NCBI GenBank assembly: GCA_051883395.1
Contig: JBJETQ010000032.1
Location: 1 to 15,303, forward strand
DNA: 15,303 bases
Source: HGM11368 sp051883395
GTDB taxonomy: Bacteria; Bacillota; Clostridia; Christensenellales; UBA3700
Reading direction: 5' to 3'
Positions 1 to 7,823 of the stretch are shown piece after piece. The notes under the pieces are model-generated. The model was given only the letters and a program-made list of their open reading frames with translations, ran no database searches and was not told where the DNA came from. The position numbers and the translations under genes are program-made. The stretch's first letter is position 1, and each line of letters opens with the position of its first letter.

Positions 1-21
1 GCGATATAACTTCCTTTGGCG

Positions 22-27
22 TATAAT
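22..27 (+). promoter_or_regulatory. Possible -10 box upstream of rpsM
   Basis: A perfect TATAAT hexamer lies in the 63-base region before rpsM. A matching -35 would fall at or beyond the window edge, so the promoter cannot be completed. Bases 1-63 otherwise hold only an A/T-rich leader and the rpsM ribosome binding site GGAGG at 52-56. The gene upstream is not identifiable from the few bases present. An internal promoter before the alpha operon is plausible, but an A/T-rich spacer gives such hexamers by chance. Confidence 0.25.
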
Positions 28-63
28 ATAAAATTATTACATTTTTTATTTGGAGGTAGTTGA

Positions 64-432
64 ATGGCTCGTATTGCTGGCGTGGATTTACCACGTGAGA
101 AAAGAGTGGAAATCGGACTTACTTATATCTATGGTATAGGTAGAGTTACCGCAAACAAACTTCTCGCCGAGACAGGCGTCAATCCTGACACAAGAGTTAA
201 GGACCTGACCGATGACGAAGTGGGTAAAATCCGTGCTTGGATTGACCGCAACGCTGTTGTAGAAGGCGATTTGAAGCGTGAAATCAAGTTGAACATCAAA
301 AGATTGCAAGAAATTGGTTGCTACCGTGGTGTAAGACACCGTAAGGGGCTTCCTGTTCGTGGACAGAGCACCAAACAAAACGCTCGTACACGCAAAGGTC
401 CAAAGAAGACCGTAAGTCGTAAGAAGAAATAA
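64..432 (+). CDS. rpsM: 30S ribosomal protein S13
   Basis: S13 sits in the head of the small ribosomal subunit, contacts 16S rRNA and the P-site tRNA, and forms bridges to the large subunit. The 122-residue protein has the usual length and the family hallmarks: the N-terminal MARIAGVDLPR, the helix-hairpin-helix region around YGIGRVTANKLL, and the basic C-terminal tail with RGQSTKQNARTRKGPKK. The start is fixed by GGAGG seven bases upstream (52-56). It is the first gene here of the clostridial-type alpha operon, with rpsK 13 bases downstream. In E. coli this operon is repressed by S4 at the rpsM start; no such structure could be verified here. Confidence 0.98.
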   Translation: MARIAGVDLPREKRVEIGLTYIYGIGRVTANKLLAETGVNPDTRVKDLTDDEVGKIRAWIDRNAVVEGDLKREIKLNIKRLQEIGCYRGVRHRKGLPVRGQSTKQNARTRKGPKKTVSRKKK

Positions 433-445
433 GGAGGAATAAGAT

Positions 446-847
446 ATGGCAGTAGCTAAGAAAGCCGTTTCTACCAAGAAACGCAACACCAATAAACGTC
501 GTGTTGAAAAAGGTTGCGCACATATTCACGCTTCCTTCAACAATACTATCGTAACGTTTACCGACTTGCAAGGTAATACCATCAGTTGGTCAAGTGCAGG
601 TAAACTCAATCTTCGTGGTTCCAAAAAATCTACTCCGTTCGCAGCTCAAATGGTAGCGGAAGACGCTGCAAAAGTGGCTGTTGATTGCGGAATGAAGAGT
701 GTGGAAGTTTACGTAAAGGGACCGGGTTCCGGTCGTGAATCTGCTATTAGAGCGATGCAAGTTTGCGGTTTGGAAGTAACGCTCATCAAAGACGTTTCTC
801 CAATTCCTCACAACGGTTGCCGTCCGCCTAAGGCAAGAAGACTATAA
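446..847 (+). CDS. rpsK: 30S ribosomal protein S11
   Basis: S11 binds 16S rRNA on the platform of the small subunit near the mRNA exit and takes part in decoding-site architecture. The 133-residue protein has normal length and conserved blocks: a lysine-rich N-terminus, AHIHASFNNTIVT, the middle segment with KKSTPFAAQMVA, the glycine-rich GPGSGRESAIRA, and the C-terminal ending with IPHNGCRPPKARRL. An AAGGAGG-type ribosome binding site (431-437) lies before the ATG. It is 13 bases after rpsM and 17 bases before rpsD, so co-translation within one mRNA is expected. Nothing is odd about the gene. Confidence 0.98.
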   Translation: MAVAKKAVSTKKRNTNKRRVEKGCAHIHASFNNTIVTFTDLQGNTISWSSAGKLNLRGSKKSTPFAAQMVAEDAAKVAVDCGMKSVEVYVKGPGSGRESAIRAMQVCGLEVTLIKDVSPIPHNGCRPPKARRL

Positions 848-864
848 AAGGAGGAAAGACAGAA

Positions 865-1488
865 ATGGCTAAATATACTGGACCTGATTGTCGCCAATGC
901 AGAAGAGAGGGTGTAAAACTCTTTTTGAAGGGCGAAAGATGTATGTCGGCAAAGTGCGCTCTTGAAAAACGCCCTACACCTCCGGGACAACACGGAGCAG
1001 GACGTAAGAAAGCGTCTTCGTATGCCGTACAGTTGAGAGAAAAACAAAAAACCAAGAGAATATACGGACTTTGCGAAAAGCAGTTCAGAGGATATTTTGA
1101 CAAGGCAGAAACCATGAGAGGTATCTCGGGTGAAAATATGCTCAGCCTGCTCGAAAGACGTCTTGACAACGTTGTATTCAGAATGGGTATCGCTCCATCG
1201 AGAGCGCAAGCAAGACAAATCGTAAATCACGCTTTGATTACCGTCAACGGCAAAACCGTCAACATTCCTTCTTTCCTTGTAAAGAAAGGCGACGTGATTG
1301 CAGTAAAGGAAAACAAAGTTGACAAAACTTATTTTAAGAATCTCAAAGAGGGTAAATCTATCGGACTTGTTAAGTGGCTTGAATTTGACAATGAAAAACT
1401 CAGCGGAAGAATTTTGGAGTTGCCTGCAAGAGAAGATATTGTTGAAAACATTGAAGAACATTTGATTGTCGAATTGTATTCTAAATAA
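865..1488 (+). CDS. rpsD: 30S ribosomal protein S4, zinc-ribbon (C+) form
   Basis: S4 is a primary assembly protein of the small subunit and, in several bacteria, the autoregulator of the alpha operon. The 207-residue protein starts with MAKYTGPDCRQC and carries four cysteines (C9, C12, C26, C31), the zinc-binding form of S4; many bacteria have a cysteine-free paralogue instead. An S4 RNA-binding domain follows at about residues 97-160 (RLDNVVFRMG, then ARQIVNHALITVNG). Its presence between rpsK and rpoA is typical of Clostridia and differs from Bacillus subtilis, where rpsD is elsewhere. The ribosome binding site is AAAGGAGG at about 847-854. The zinc form suggests that S4 supply depends on zinc, though no regulatory site is visible. 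Confidence 0.97.
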   Translation: MAKYTGPDCRQCRREGVKLFLKGERCMSAKCALEKRPTPPGQHGAGRKKASSYAVQLREKQKTKRIYGLCEKQFRGYFDKAETMRGISGENMLSLLERRLDNVVFRMGIAPSRAQARQIVNHALITVNGKTVNIPSFLVKKGDVIAVKENKVDKTYFKNLKEGKSIGLVKWLEFDNEKLSGRILELPAREDIVENIEEHLIVELYSK

Positions 1489-1506
1489 GTTTAGCTCTAA
1501 ATAATT

Positions 1507-1512
1507 GGGAGG
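1507..1512 (+). promoter_or_regulatory. Ribosome binding site that fixes the rpoA start
   Basis: GGGAGG lies eight bases before the ATG at 1520. The open frame extends upstream to a TTG at 1505, but that codon overlaps this site. The ATG gives the normal alpha N-terminus (MIEINKPRIE), so 1520 is chosen. Confidence 0.85.
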
Positions 1513-1519
1513 TAGTGAT

Positions 1520-2476
1520 ATGATAGAGATTAACAAACCCAGAATCGAGTGTATAGAAGAAGAGCATGGCAAAAAGATGCAATTTGTAGTTGAGCCTCTT
1601 GACCGTGGTTTCGGTACTACTTTGGGCAACGCTCTGAGAAGAATATTGCTCAGCGCACTTCCTGGTGCGGCTCCGGTAGGTATCAAAATTGCCGGCGTAC
1701 AACATGAGTTTACTTCTATTCCGGGTATTAAGGAAGATGTTACCGACATTATCCTTAACATCAAGGGTCTTGCTGTCAAGGCTCATACAGAAGACAGAAA
1801 ATTCAAACAAGTATGCACCATCAACAAATATACACCGGGCGAAGTTAGAGCAAGCGATATTGCGCACAGTTCCGATATAGAAATTCTCAATCCTGATATG
1901 TACATCTGTACTTTGGATGAAGGTGCGTCTTTGGAGATGGAAATTACCATCGGCGTAGGCAGAGGATACGTTCCTGCACGTGATAACAAAGATGATGAAG
2001 CTCCTATCGGATATATACCTGTGGATTCGATTTTTACGCCTGTCGAAGCTGCTAGCTACGTTGTAGAAAGCACCAGACAAGGACAAAATATCAACTTTGA
2101 TAAACTTACCATCGAAGTATTGACCAACGGAACGGCTTCTCCAAGAGAAGTTATCAGCCTGTCGGCAAAATTGATGGAAGAACACGTCGGCTTGTTTGTA
2201 AATCTTGTTGACAGCATGAAGGACAGAGAGATTCTCGTAAGTCCTGACGAAGAAAACAAGAAGAAAGAACTTGAAAGCAATATCGAAGACCTTGATCTCT
2301 CCGTAAGATCGTTTAATGGTTTGAAGAGAGCAGGTATCAATACTATCGAAGACTTGATAAAGAACAACACCGAGGAAGATCTGTTGAAGGTAAGAAACCT
2401 TGGAAAGAAGTCTATCGAAGAAGTAAAGCAGAAGCTGAGAGACAAAGGTTTGAGTCTCAAAAGCAACGAAGAATAA
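1520..2476 (+). CDS. rpoA: DNA-directed RNA polymerase subunit alpha
   Basis: Alpha dimerises to nucleate RNA polymerase assembly, and its C-terminal domain contacts UP-element DNA and activators. The 318-residue product has the N-terminal assembly domain (about 1-230, including LDRGFGTTLGNALRRILL and the SIPGIKEDVTDIILN segment), an acidic/lysine-rich linker (about 240-254), and the C-terminal domain (about 255-314). DNA-binding positions known from E. coli are present: R263 and N266 (for R265 and N268), and G295-K296-K297-S298 in the NLGKKS motif. It lies 31 bases after rpsD and 15 bases before rplQ. It is a useful reference for the alpha-CTD-like protein encoded at 13304-14227 in this window. 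Confidence 0.98.
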   Translation: MIEINKPRIECIEEEHGKKMQFVVEPLDRGFGTTLGNALRRILLSALPGAAPVGIKIAGVQHEFTSIPGIKEDVTDIILNIKGLAVKAHTEDRKFKQVCTINKYTPGEVRASDIAHSSDIEILNPDMYICTLDEGASLEMEITIGVGRGYVPARDNKDDEAPIGYIPVDSIFTPVEAASYVVESTRQGQNINFDKLTIEVLTNGTASPREVISLSAKLMEEHVGLFVNLVDSMKDREILVSPDEENKKKELESNIEDLDLSVRSFNGLKRAGINTIEDLIKNNTEEDLLKVRNLGKKSIEEVKQKLRDKGLSLKSNEE

Positions 2477-2491
2477 TAGGAGGTAAAAACT

Positions 2492-3019
2492 ATGGCAAGA
2501 AAGTTGGGAAGAACGGCAGAAGAAAGAATGGCTATCATTCGCAACCAAGCTTCGGAATTGCTGTGGTACGGACGTTTGGAAACAACCGTGGACAGAGCCA
2601 AAGAAGTGAGAAGTTATGCGGAAAAGATGCTTACTCTTGCTATCAATACCTATGAAGATGTAGTTACGGTAAAGAAGTCCAAAAAAGACGAAAAGGGCGT
2701 AATAACTGAAGTTGAATTTACCAATGACGGTACTAAGAAACTTGCTGCAAGAAGAAAACTTATGGCAGGTCTGAGAGACCTTCAAGAAATAAAGGGTGAT
2801 AAGGAAAAGAAATCTGACTTTGCAGAAAGAACCAGAGAAGTTAAGCACCCTCTCGTAGAAAAAATGTTCAGAGAATACGCTCCGTTCTATGCAAAGAGAG
2901 CAGAGGCGCTCAACCAAAAAGGTGGCTATACTCGCATAATCAAACTCGGAGCAAGAAGAGGCGACAATGCTGAAATGGCTATTATCGAATTGGTAAAGAA
3001 TATGCCTGAGGCAAAATAA
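2492..3019 (+). CDS. rplQ: 50S ribosomal protein L17 with internal extensions
   Basis: L17 is a large-subunit protein near the exit tunnel. The ends are clearly L17: MARKLGRTAEERMAIIRN at the start, ETTVDRAKEVRSYAEKM, and the C-terminal GGYTRIIKLGARRGDNAEMAIIELV. The protein is 175 residues, whereas bacterial L17 is usually about 115-130. The excess is a charged segment at roughly residues 53-85 (VKKSKKDEKGVITEVEFTND) and a second at roughly 97-118 (EIKGDKEKKSDFAERTRE). Both lie between the conserved N- and C-terminal blocks, and the frame is intact. It is the last gene of the operon, with TAGGAGG upstream and a strong terminator 20 bases downstream. Confidence 0.95.
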   Translation: MARKLGRTAEERMAIIRNQASELLWYGRLETTVDRAKEVRSYAEKMLTLAINTYEDVVTVKKSKKDEKGVITEVEFTNDGTKKLAARRKLMAGLRDLQEIKGDKEKKSDFAERTREVKHPLVEKMFREYAPFYAKRAEALNQKGGYTRIIKLGARRGDNAEMAIIELVKNMPEAK

Positions 3020-3035
3020 GTAAAATTAAATTGAT

Positions 3036-3067
3036 AAAAGACGCACTTTGCAGGTGCGTCTTTTTTT
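3036..3067 (+). terminator. Intrinsic terminator of the alpha operon
   Basis: GACGCAC at 3040-3046 pairs with GTGCGTC at 3054-3060 around a 7-base loop, followed by seven T residues (3061-3067). The flanking A-run (3036-3039) extends the stem. It lies 20 bases after the rplQ stop and separates the ribosomal operon from the accessory genes. Confidence 0.93.
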
Positions 3068-3158
3068 GTGAGTCAAGTTGTTGGAAAACGAAATATATTT
3101 TTAATTTACGTAGATTTTGCAGCTATTTGCAAAAAAAGTAAAAATATATGGTAAAGTG

Positions 3159-3167
3159 TGATATACT
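3159..3167 (+). promoter_or_regulatory. Extended -10 promoter abutting the hydrolase start
   Basis: TG-A-TATACT (TG at 3159-3160, hexamer 3162-3167) is an extended -10 element. Only six bases separate it from the ATG at 3174, so the expected +1 is the A of the start codon. No good -35 is seen at the 17-base spacing (TAAAAA at 3139), which is tolerable for an extended -10. No Shine-Dalgarno sequence exists before the gene. Confidence 0.6.
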
Positions 3168-3173
3168 GTCTGT

Positions 3174-4268
3174 ATGGATAAGAATAGAATAACCAATAAA
3201 AAGTTGTACATAGCAGGCAGCATCGCATTTGTAATAATATACGTGCTGTTGTTCCCTACAATAATATTTCCTTTGATGACAACGGCGCTGCTTTACGAAG
3301 CTTTGTTTGGCAGCAGATGTCAGAAGACCAGGAAGATATTGACAGACGACGACTTCCCCGATATGCAAAGAAAGGAAGTTCGGATACCTAGCGGCAAAAA
3401 TATGCTCAACGGCGGTATTTTTGTGAGCAAAAGTAAGCAATGCGACAAGGCTTTGATAGTATTGGGACACGGTATCGGTTGCAGTATGGGCAACTATCTC
3501 AACAGAGTCAATTATTTTGTCGGCAAAGGATATACCGTGTTGGCGTACGATATTACGGGCTGTGGAGACAGCGAAGGGGCAAACATCAAAGGATTACCAC
3601 AGTCTCAGATTGATATGGTCAACGTTGTCAGATATGCGCTGGAATGTGATGAATTGAAGGGCTTGCCAATACTTTTGTACGGACACAGTTGGAGCGGTTA
3701 CGGAACAGCGACTGCTCTCAATCATGACGTGATAAAGGACAACGTTGTTGCCGCAGCGACTCTCAGCGGTTTTAACACGCCTTGGGACATAATATATTAT
3801 CAAGGTTATGCGTTTGTAGGAAACTTTATAATGCTTACCAAACCTTGGATGAGCTTGTATCAGTATATCAAATTCGGCAAGGCGTCGAGATATAGCGGAA
3901 TACAAGGAATAAACAATTTTGACAAGCCTGTGCTGTGTGTTCATAGCAGCGACGACCCTACCGTCAACATTTCGTCATCGGTTTATAGCGCAAAGGAACA
4001 ATGCAGTAACCAACAGGCAAAATTTGTACTTTATGACGACAGGGGACATACTCTGTCGAGACCGATAGAGAGCGAAAGACGCATTGGTGAAGACTGTAAA
4101 GACAGGCAATGCAGCTGGAAGGAAAAGGGCAATATTTTCGTTTATAAGGTGGATATGCATTACGAATGGTCTTCTAAGGAAGATATAAATGCTATCGATA
4201 CGCAATTTATGGATACGGTTGACGAGTTTTACAGCAATGTGCTGAACAATTGCCGTAACGTCAAATAA
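3174..4268 (+). CDS. Membrane-anchored alpha/beta-hydrolase family protein
   Basis: This is a predicted serine hydrolase of 364 residues; the substrate is unknown. A hydrophobic segment at about residues 12-40 is a likely membrane anchor or uncleaved signal. The fold is seen in LIVLGHG (oxyanion region, 94-100), YDITGCGDSEG (125-135), a nucleophile elbow GHSWSG with Ser172, an acidic residue in HSSDDPT (D260 or D261), and His292 in DDRGHT. The elbow reads G-H-S-W-S instead of the classic G-x-S-x-G, so one glycine is a serine. The gene has no ribosome binding site and starts next to an extended -10 box. The dehydrogenase gene follows after 20 bases, suggesting a two-gene operon that might release and then reduce or oxidise a substrate. 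Esterase, lipase or peptidase activity cannot be told apart. Confidence 0.85.
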   Translation: MDKNRITNKKLYIAGSIAFVIIYVLLFPTIIFPLMTTALLYEALFGSRCQKTRKILTDDDFPDMQRKEVRIPSGKNMLNGGIFVSKSKQCDKALIVLGHGIGCSMGNYLNRVNYFVGKGYTVLAYDITGCGDSEGANIKGLPQSQIDMVNVVRYALECDELKGLPILLYGHSWSGYGTATALNHDVIKDNVVAAATLSGFNTPWDIIYYQGYAFVGNFIMLTKPWMSLYQYIKFGKASRYSGIQGINNFDKPVLCVHSSDDPTVNISSSVYSAKEQCSNQQAKFVLYDDRGHTLSRPIESERRIGEDCKDRQCSWKEKGNIFVYKVDMHYEWSSKEDINAIDTQFMDTVDEFYSNVLNNCRNVK

Positions 4269-4288
4269 CAAAATTATAGGAGTGAAAA

Positions 4289-5455
4289 ATGCTGGGAGAA
4301 TTCAGTTATTGCAATCCGACGAAACTGTACTTTGGTACAAGTGCGCTGGATGGGTTGAAAGAAGAATTGAAGAATTATGGTCAAAACGTGCTGCTCGTGT
4401 ATGGTGGCGGTTCGATTAAGAAAAACGGAATTTATGACGAAGTTGTTAAAATTCTGAAAGAAAGCGGAAAAAACGTATATGAAGACGGCGGAGTAATGCC
4501 CAATCCCAGCACGGTAAAATTGCAGGAAGGAATAGAGAGAGCGAGACAATGCAAAGCAGATTTTATTTTGGCTGTGGGCGGCGGTTCGGTATGCGACTAC
4601 GCCAAAGCTTTGTCCATATCTGTCTATTGCGACCAAGACCCTTGGGACAAGTATTTTTTGCGTTTTGAAGATCCTGATTGCAAGATTGTGCCTGTCGGCT
4701 GCGTATTGACTATGGTAGGAACGGGCAGCGAGATGAACGGCGGCTCGGTTATTACCAATCATGAGCAGAAACTCAAAATCGGGCATGTGTTTGACGAGAG
4801 AGTTTATCCTAAATTTTCTATACTCAATCCGCAATATACGTTTAGTGTGCCACGATATCAAATGGTATCGGGAATATACGATATTATGTCGCATATTCTT
4901 GAACAGTATTTTTCGGGAGACGATGACAATACAAGCGATTATATAATGGAAGGACTTTTAAATTCGCTCATTCACAGCGCCGATATTGCGGTCAAAGACC
5001 CTACCGATTATCAAGCCAGAAGCAATATAATGTGGACGGCTACCTGGGCGCTGAATACATTGGTTGCAAAGGGCAAAAGTACGGACTGGATGGTTCACAT
5101 GCTTGGGCAGGCTGTTGCTGCGCACAACGACGCTACGCACGGAATGACGCTCTCTGCCGTGTCAATGCCTTATTACAGATATATTTTGCCTTACGGCGTC
5201 GCAAAATTTGCTCGCTATGCAGTCAACGTCTGGAAGGTTGACCCACAAGGAAAGAGCGAGTTGCAGGTGGCACAGGAAGGTCTTGACGCCATGGAAAAAT
5301 GGATGAGTAAGATAGGACTTGTGATGAATCTTACCGATTTGGGCGTAACCGAAGATATGATTGAAGGCATTGTCCAAAGTACCGTGATTATGGACGGCGG
5401 ATACAAGGTGCTGGATAAAAAAGAAATAGAGCAGATACTCAGAGATAGTTTGTAA
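4289..5455 (+). CDS. Iron-containing alcohol dehydrogenase (YqhD/butanol dehydrogenase-like)
   Basis: This is a cytoplasmic NAD(P)-dependent oxidoreductase that interconverts alcohols and aldehydes. At 388 residues it has the normal length for group III alcohol dehydrogenases. Nucleotide-binding motifs are YGGGSIKKNG (38-47) and AVGGGSVCDYAKA (95-107). The metal ligands match those known in E. coli YqhD in both type and spacing: D198, H202, H270 and H284. The GGGS-K-K-G form of the first motif resembles NADPH-dependent butanol/aldehyde reductases, but cofactor and substrate are not settled by sequence. The ribosome binding site AGGAG lies just upstream. The gene is probably translated from the hydrolase mRNA and ends at a bidirectional terminator. 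Detoxification of reactive aldehydes or fermentative alcohol formation are both possible. Confidence 0.9.
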   Translation: MLGEFSYCNPTKLYFGTSALDGLKEELKNYGQNVLLVYGGGSIKKNGIYDEVVKILKESGKNVYEDGGVMPNPSTVKLQEGIERARQCKADFILAVGGGSVCDYAKALSISVYCDQDPWDKYFLRFEDPDCKIVPVGCVLTMVGTGSEMNGGSVITNHEQKLKIGHVFDERVYPKFSILNPQYTFSVPRYQMVSGIYDIMSHILEQYFSGDDDNTSDYIMEGLLNSLIHSADIAVKDPTDYQARSNIMWTATWALNTLVAKGKSTDWMVHMLGQAVAAHNDATHGMTLSAVSMPYYRYILPYGVAKFARYAVNVWKVDPQGKSELQVAQEGLDAMEKWMSKIGLVMNLTDLGVTEDMIEGIVQSTVIMDGGYKVLDKKEIEQILRDSL

Positions 5456-5462
5456 GACAATC

Positions 5463-5495
5463 AAAAAGACCGCTTTTACAAGCGGTCTTTTTTTT
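5463..5495. terminator. Bidirectional terminator between the dehydrogenase and GH95 genes
   Basis: AAAAAGACCGCTT (5463-5475) pairs perfectly with AAGCGGTCTTTTT (5480-5492) around the loop TTAC. Plus-strand transcripts see eight T residues and minus-strand transcripts see five, so it can stop both converging genes. The T-run overlaps the GH95 stop codon (5494-5496). Confidence 0.93.
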
Positions 5496-7764
5496 AGAAA
5501 GTAAGCAGTGTATTGAGTTGAATTGTTTTTTCTTCATCTCCTATTCGCACCTTGACGCTCTCGCCGTTGCCTTTGACGTGCAAAGAAGTTACTTTACCGT
5601 TTTTCCAGGTGCAGTCAACGACGTAACCGCCACGGGCTACCAGCCCTTTGAAAGAACCGTTTTTCCATTTTGCAGGCAGGGCAGGTAAGATATGAAGAAT
5701 CGTATGGCTTTGGAGCAACATCTCGCATATACCGCTCATAGCGCCAAAGTTGCCGTCAATCTGGAAAGGCGGATGAGCGCAAAGTAAACTGCCGTAAGAA
5801 CCGCCGCCGGCACGCACGAAAATCTTGCGGACAGGATTGATAAGCCTGAGCTGATTGTTGATGAGTTTGAGTGCCATATCGCCGTCAAACAGCCTTGCAT
5901 ACATATTGATTTTCCAAGCAAGACTCCAACCTGTGCCGCCTTCTCCACGAGATTGCAGAGTGCGTTGGCACGCTTTGGCAAGGTCAGGAGTAGTAAGCGG
6001 AGAAATCTGACAGTCGGGATGCAATGCATACAGATGAGATATGTGTCTGTGATGTATCTCGCTTTCTTTGTAGTTGTCGTACCACTCCAACAATTCGCCG
6101 TCTTTGCCGATTTTGAAAGGATATATTTTTGGAATGGTTTCTTTGCATTGATTTGCAAACTCGTCGTCGCCGCCCAAAATTTCGTTGGCTTGTACGACAA
6201 TGGACAAAATTTGTCTGGCTATGGTAGAGTCCATTGTAGCGTTTTTGGTTATCGCATACTTGCCGCCTTCATAAAAATATGAGTTTTCAGGAGAAGTAGA
6301 AGGACACATGATGAGATATTCGCTATCTTCGTCCTGAACAAGATAATCAAGATAGAATTGAGCCGAGCCTTTGAGAACGTCGTAGTTGCGGCGGAGAAAA
6401 TCTTTGTCAAGGGTGTATTGGTAGTGCATCCATATATGGCTGGCAAGCCAACCGCCGCCGCCTGCAAACAAGCCCCAGCAAGTAGGATTGAAGGCCGCAT
6501 GGGTGCCTACGCAATCGGCATTGCCCCAAAGGTCGCTGTTTTGACCGCAACACCAGCCACGCTTGCCAAACTGATATTTTGCGCTATCTGTGCCTACCGT
6601 GGCTACGGTGCGCACGTGTTTAAGCAAAGGTTCGTGGCACTCGGAAAGGTTGGCAGCTTCCGCACCCCAATAGTTCATCTCGGTATTGATGTTGGTGGTA
6701 TAGTTGCTCGACCAAGGAGCACGTACTTCCTTATTCCATATTCCTTGCAGATTCATACAGGTTGTACCCGGACGAGAACCGGAAATCATGAGATACCTGC
6801 CGAAATTGAAAAGCAAGACAGCCAACTGGTCGGCTTTTTTACGCTTTTTGAGCAGCGAAACGGTAGTGTCGCTGTTGTCGGCGTCGTCATTGTCCAGATT
6901 AAACTCGGCGGCATTGTAAAGTCGGCTGTAATCTGCCATATGGTCTTGCATTATGTTGTCGTAGCCTTTTGTGATGGCTTTGGACAAGACGTCGTTGGTA
7001 ACGTCGTCAAGATTGCCGTCGGGGTAGTTGTAAGTAGTAGCCGTGGTAAGATAGATTGTTATTGAAGAAGACTTGTCAACCACAATCTCGTCTTCCTGCT
7101 GACTAATAGCGCCGTCAGACGTGATTTTGAGTTTCATCTGAGCTTTGGTAGAAGGAAGCGCAGGGTCGTAAACGACAGGCGTAGGAGTGTGATAATAAAT
7201 CGGATCTACGTTGGTCGGTGCAACCACGTCCATAGTGATAGTGGCGATATTTTCGCTTGCTTCCACTTTGATATTATGCGAAAGTTTGCTGGTTACTGAA
7301 AATCTGTGAGTTGAATGTTTGTAAGAATTGATAGAAGTTGCAAATACTTTGTCGGGATAAGAGACGAAACTTGTCTCTACCGTATCGTCGAAGCCTGTAC
7401 TATGTATTGCCGTTTTCAATTCGAGTTTGCGGCTATAATTGGCTATGCTAAGTCCGCTACGTTTGATTATCACTTCACCAAGCGGCAAATATGCCTGGGT
7501 ATATTCTCCCAAAACTCCTTTCCAAAGTAAATCTTCCGCTTCTTTGAACTTCTTTTGCATTGTAAGTCTTCTGACTTCTTCAAAGGCGGTGTCCTGCCTG
7601 TGATAAGCTCCGTTTCCCGACCATAGCGAATCGTCATTGATATACCACGTTTCCTGATATACGTCGCCCGTAGGCATTACTCCGATATTGCCGTTGCCGA
7701 GAGGGTAACATAGTTCCCACGCTTTTGCAGGTTTAAGGTCAAATAATCTGTCGCTGAATTTCAT
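5494..7764 (-). CDS. Glycoside hydrolase family 95 (alpha-L-fucosidase or alpha-galactosidase)
   Basis: GH95 enzymes are inverting exo-glycosidases, best known for removing alpha-1,2-linked L-fucose from milk and mucin glycans; some members act on alpha-L-galactosides. The 756-residue protein has the family N-terminal beta domain (PLGNGNIGVM, then INDDSLWSG), a helical barrel, and a C-terminal beta domain. Catalytic positions established in Bifidobacterium bifidum AfcA are recognisable: the asparagine pair N358/N360 in TTNINTEMNYW, the acid E493 in PSTSPEN, and the base D670 in FQIDGNFG. No signal peptide is present, so it should act inside the cell on imported oligosaccharides, yet no transporter gene lies in the window. 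The ATG at 7764 has AGAGGTG just upstream and a canonical promoter. The motif NYWGAEA has G where GH95 usually has P. Confidence 0.93.
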   Translation of the reverse strand: MKFSDRLFDLKPAKAWELCYPLGNGNIGVMPTGDVYQETWYINDDSLWSGNGAYHRQDTAFEEVRRLTMQKKFKEAEDLLWKGVLGEYTQAYLPLGEVIIKRSGLSIANYSRKLELKTAIHSTGFDDTVETSFVSYPDKVFATSINSYKHSTHRFSVTSKLSHNIKVEASENIATITMDVVAPTNVDPIYYHTPTPVVYDPALPSTKAQMKLKITSDGAISQQEDEIVVDKSSSITIYLTTATTYNYPDGNLDDVTNDVLSKAITKGYDNIMQDHMADYSRLYNAAEFNLDNDDADNSDTTVSLLKKRKKADQLAVLLFNFGRYLMISGSRPGTTCMNLQGIWNKEVRAPWSSNYTTNINTEMNYWGAEAANLSECHEPLLKHVRTVATVGTDSAKYQFGKRGWCCGQNSDLWGNADCVGTHAAFNPTCWGLFAGGGGWLASHIWMHYQYTLDKDFLRRNYDVLKGSAQFYLDYLVQDEDSEYLIMCPSTSPENSYFYEGGKYAITKNATMDSTIARQILSIVVQANEILGGDDEFANQCKETIPKIYPFKIGKDGELLEWYDNYKESEIHHRHISHLYALHPDCQISPLTTPDLAKACQRTLQSRGEGGTGWSLAWKINMYARLFDGDMALKLINNQLRLINPVRKIFVRAGGGSYGSLLCAHPPFQIDGNFGAMSGICEMLLQSHTILHILPALPAKWKNGSFKGLVARGGYVVDCTWKNGKVTSLHVKGNGESVKVRIGDEEKTIQLNTLLTF

Positions 7765-7781
7765 AATACACCTCTTTTATT

Positions 7782-7810
7782 ATTATAACACGAAACATAT
7801 CGTTATTCAA
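7782..7810 (-). promoter_or_regulatory. Promoter of the GH95 gene
   Basis: Read on the minus strand, TTGAAT (7810-7805) lies 17 bases before TATAAT (7787-7782), with TG of an extended -10 in front. The start codon is 17 bases further on, leaving room for the AGAGGTG ribosome binding site. Its -35 is seven bases from the -35 of the divergent promoter. Confidence 0.78.
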
Positions 7811-7823
7811 GAATATATTGAAT
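7805..7823. repeat. Inverted repeat formed by two divergent -35 boxes
   Basis: ATTCAA (7805-7810) and TTGAAT (7818-7823) are perfect inverted arms separated by seven bases. They are the -35 elements of the GH95 and phosphopantetheinyl transferase promoters. The symmetry follows from both promoters using the same -35 hexamer, but the site could also be an operator controlling both. Confidence 0.4.

Noticed and set aside
1..63. End of rpmJ or another superoperon gene at the window start
   Set aside because: None of the three frames of the first bases gives a recognisable C-terminus of rpmJ or infA before a stop, so no gene was called.
808..1779. Long minus-strand open frame opposite rpsD and rpoA
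   Set aside because: It is antisense to two certain genes, its translation has no recognisable domain, and no ribosome binding site or promoter supports it. Other long antisense frames (such as 1481-2917 and 10385-12205) were dropped for the same reason.
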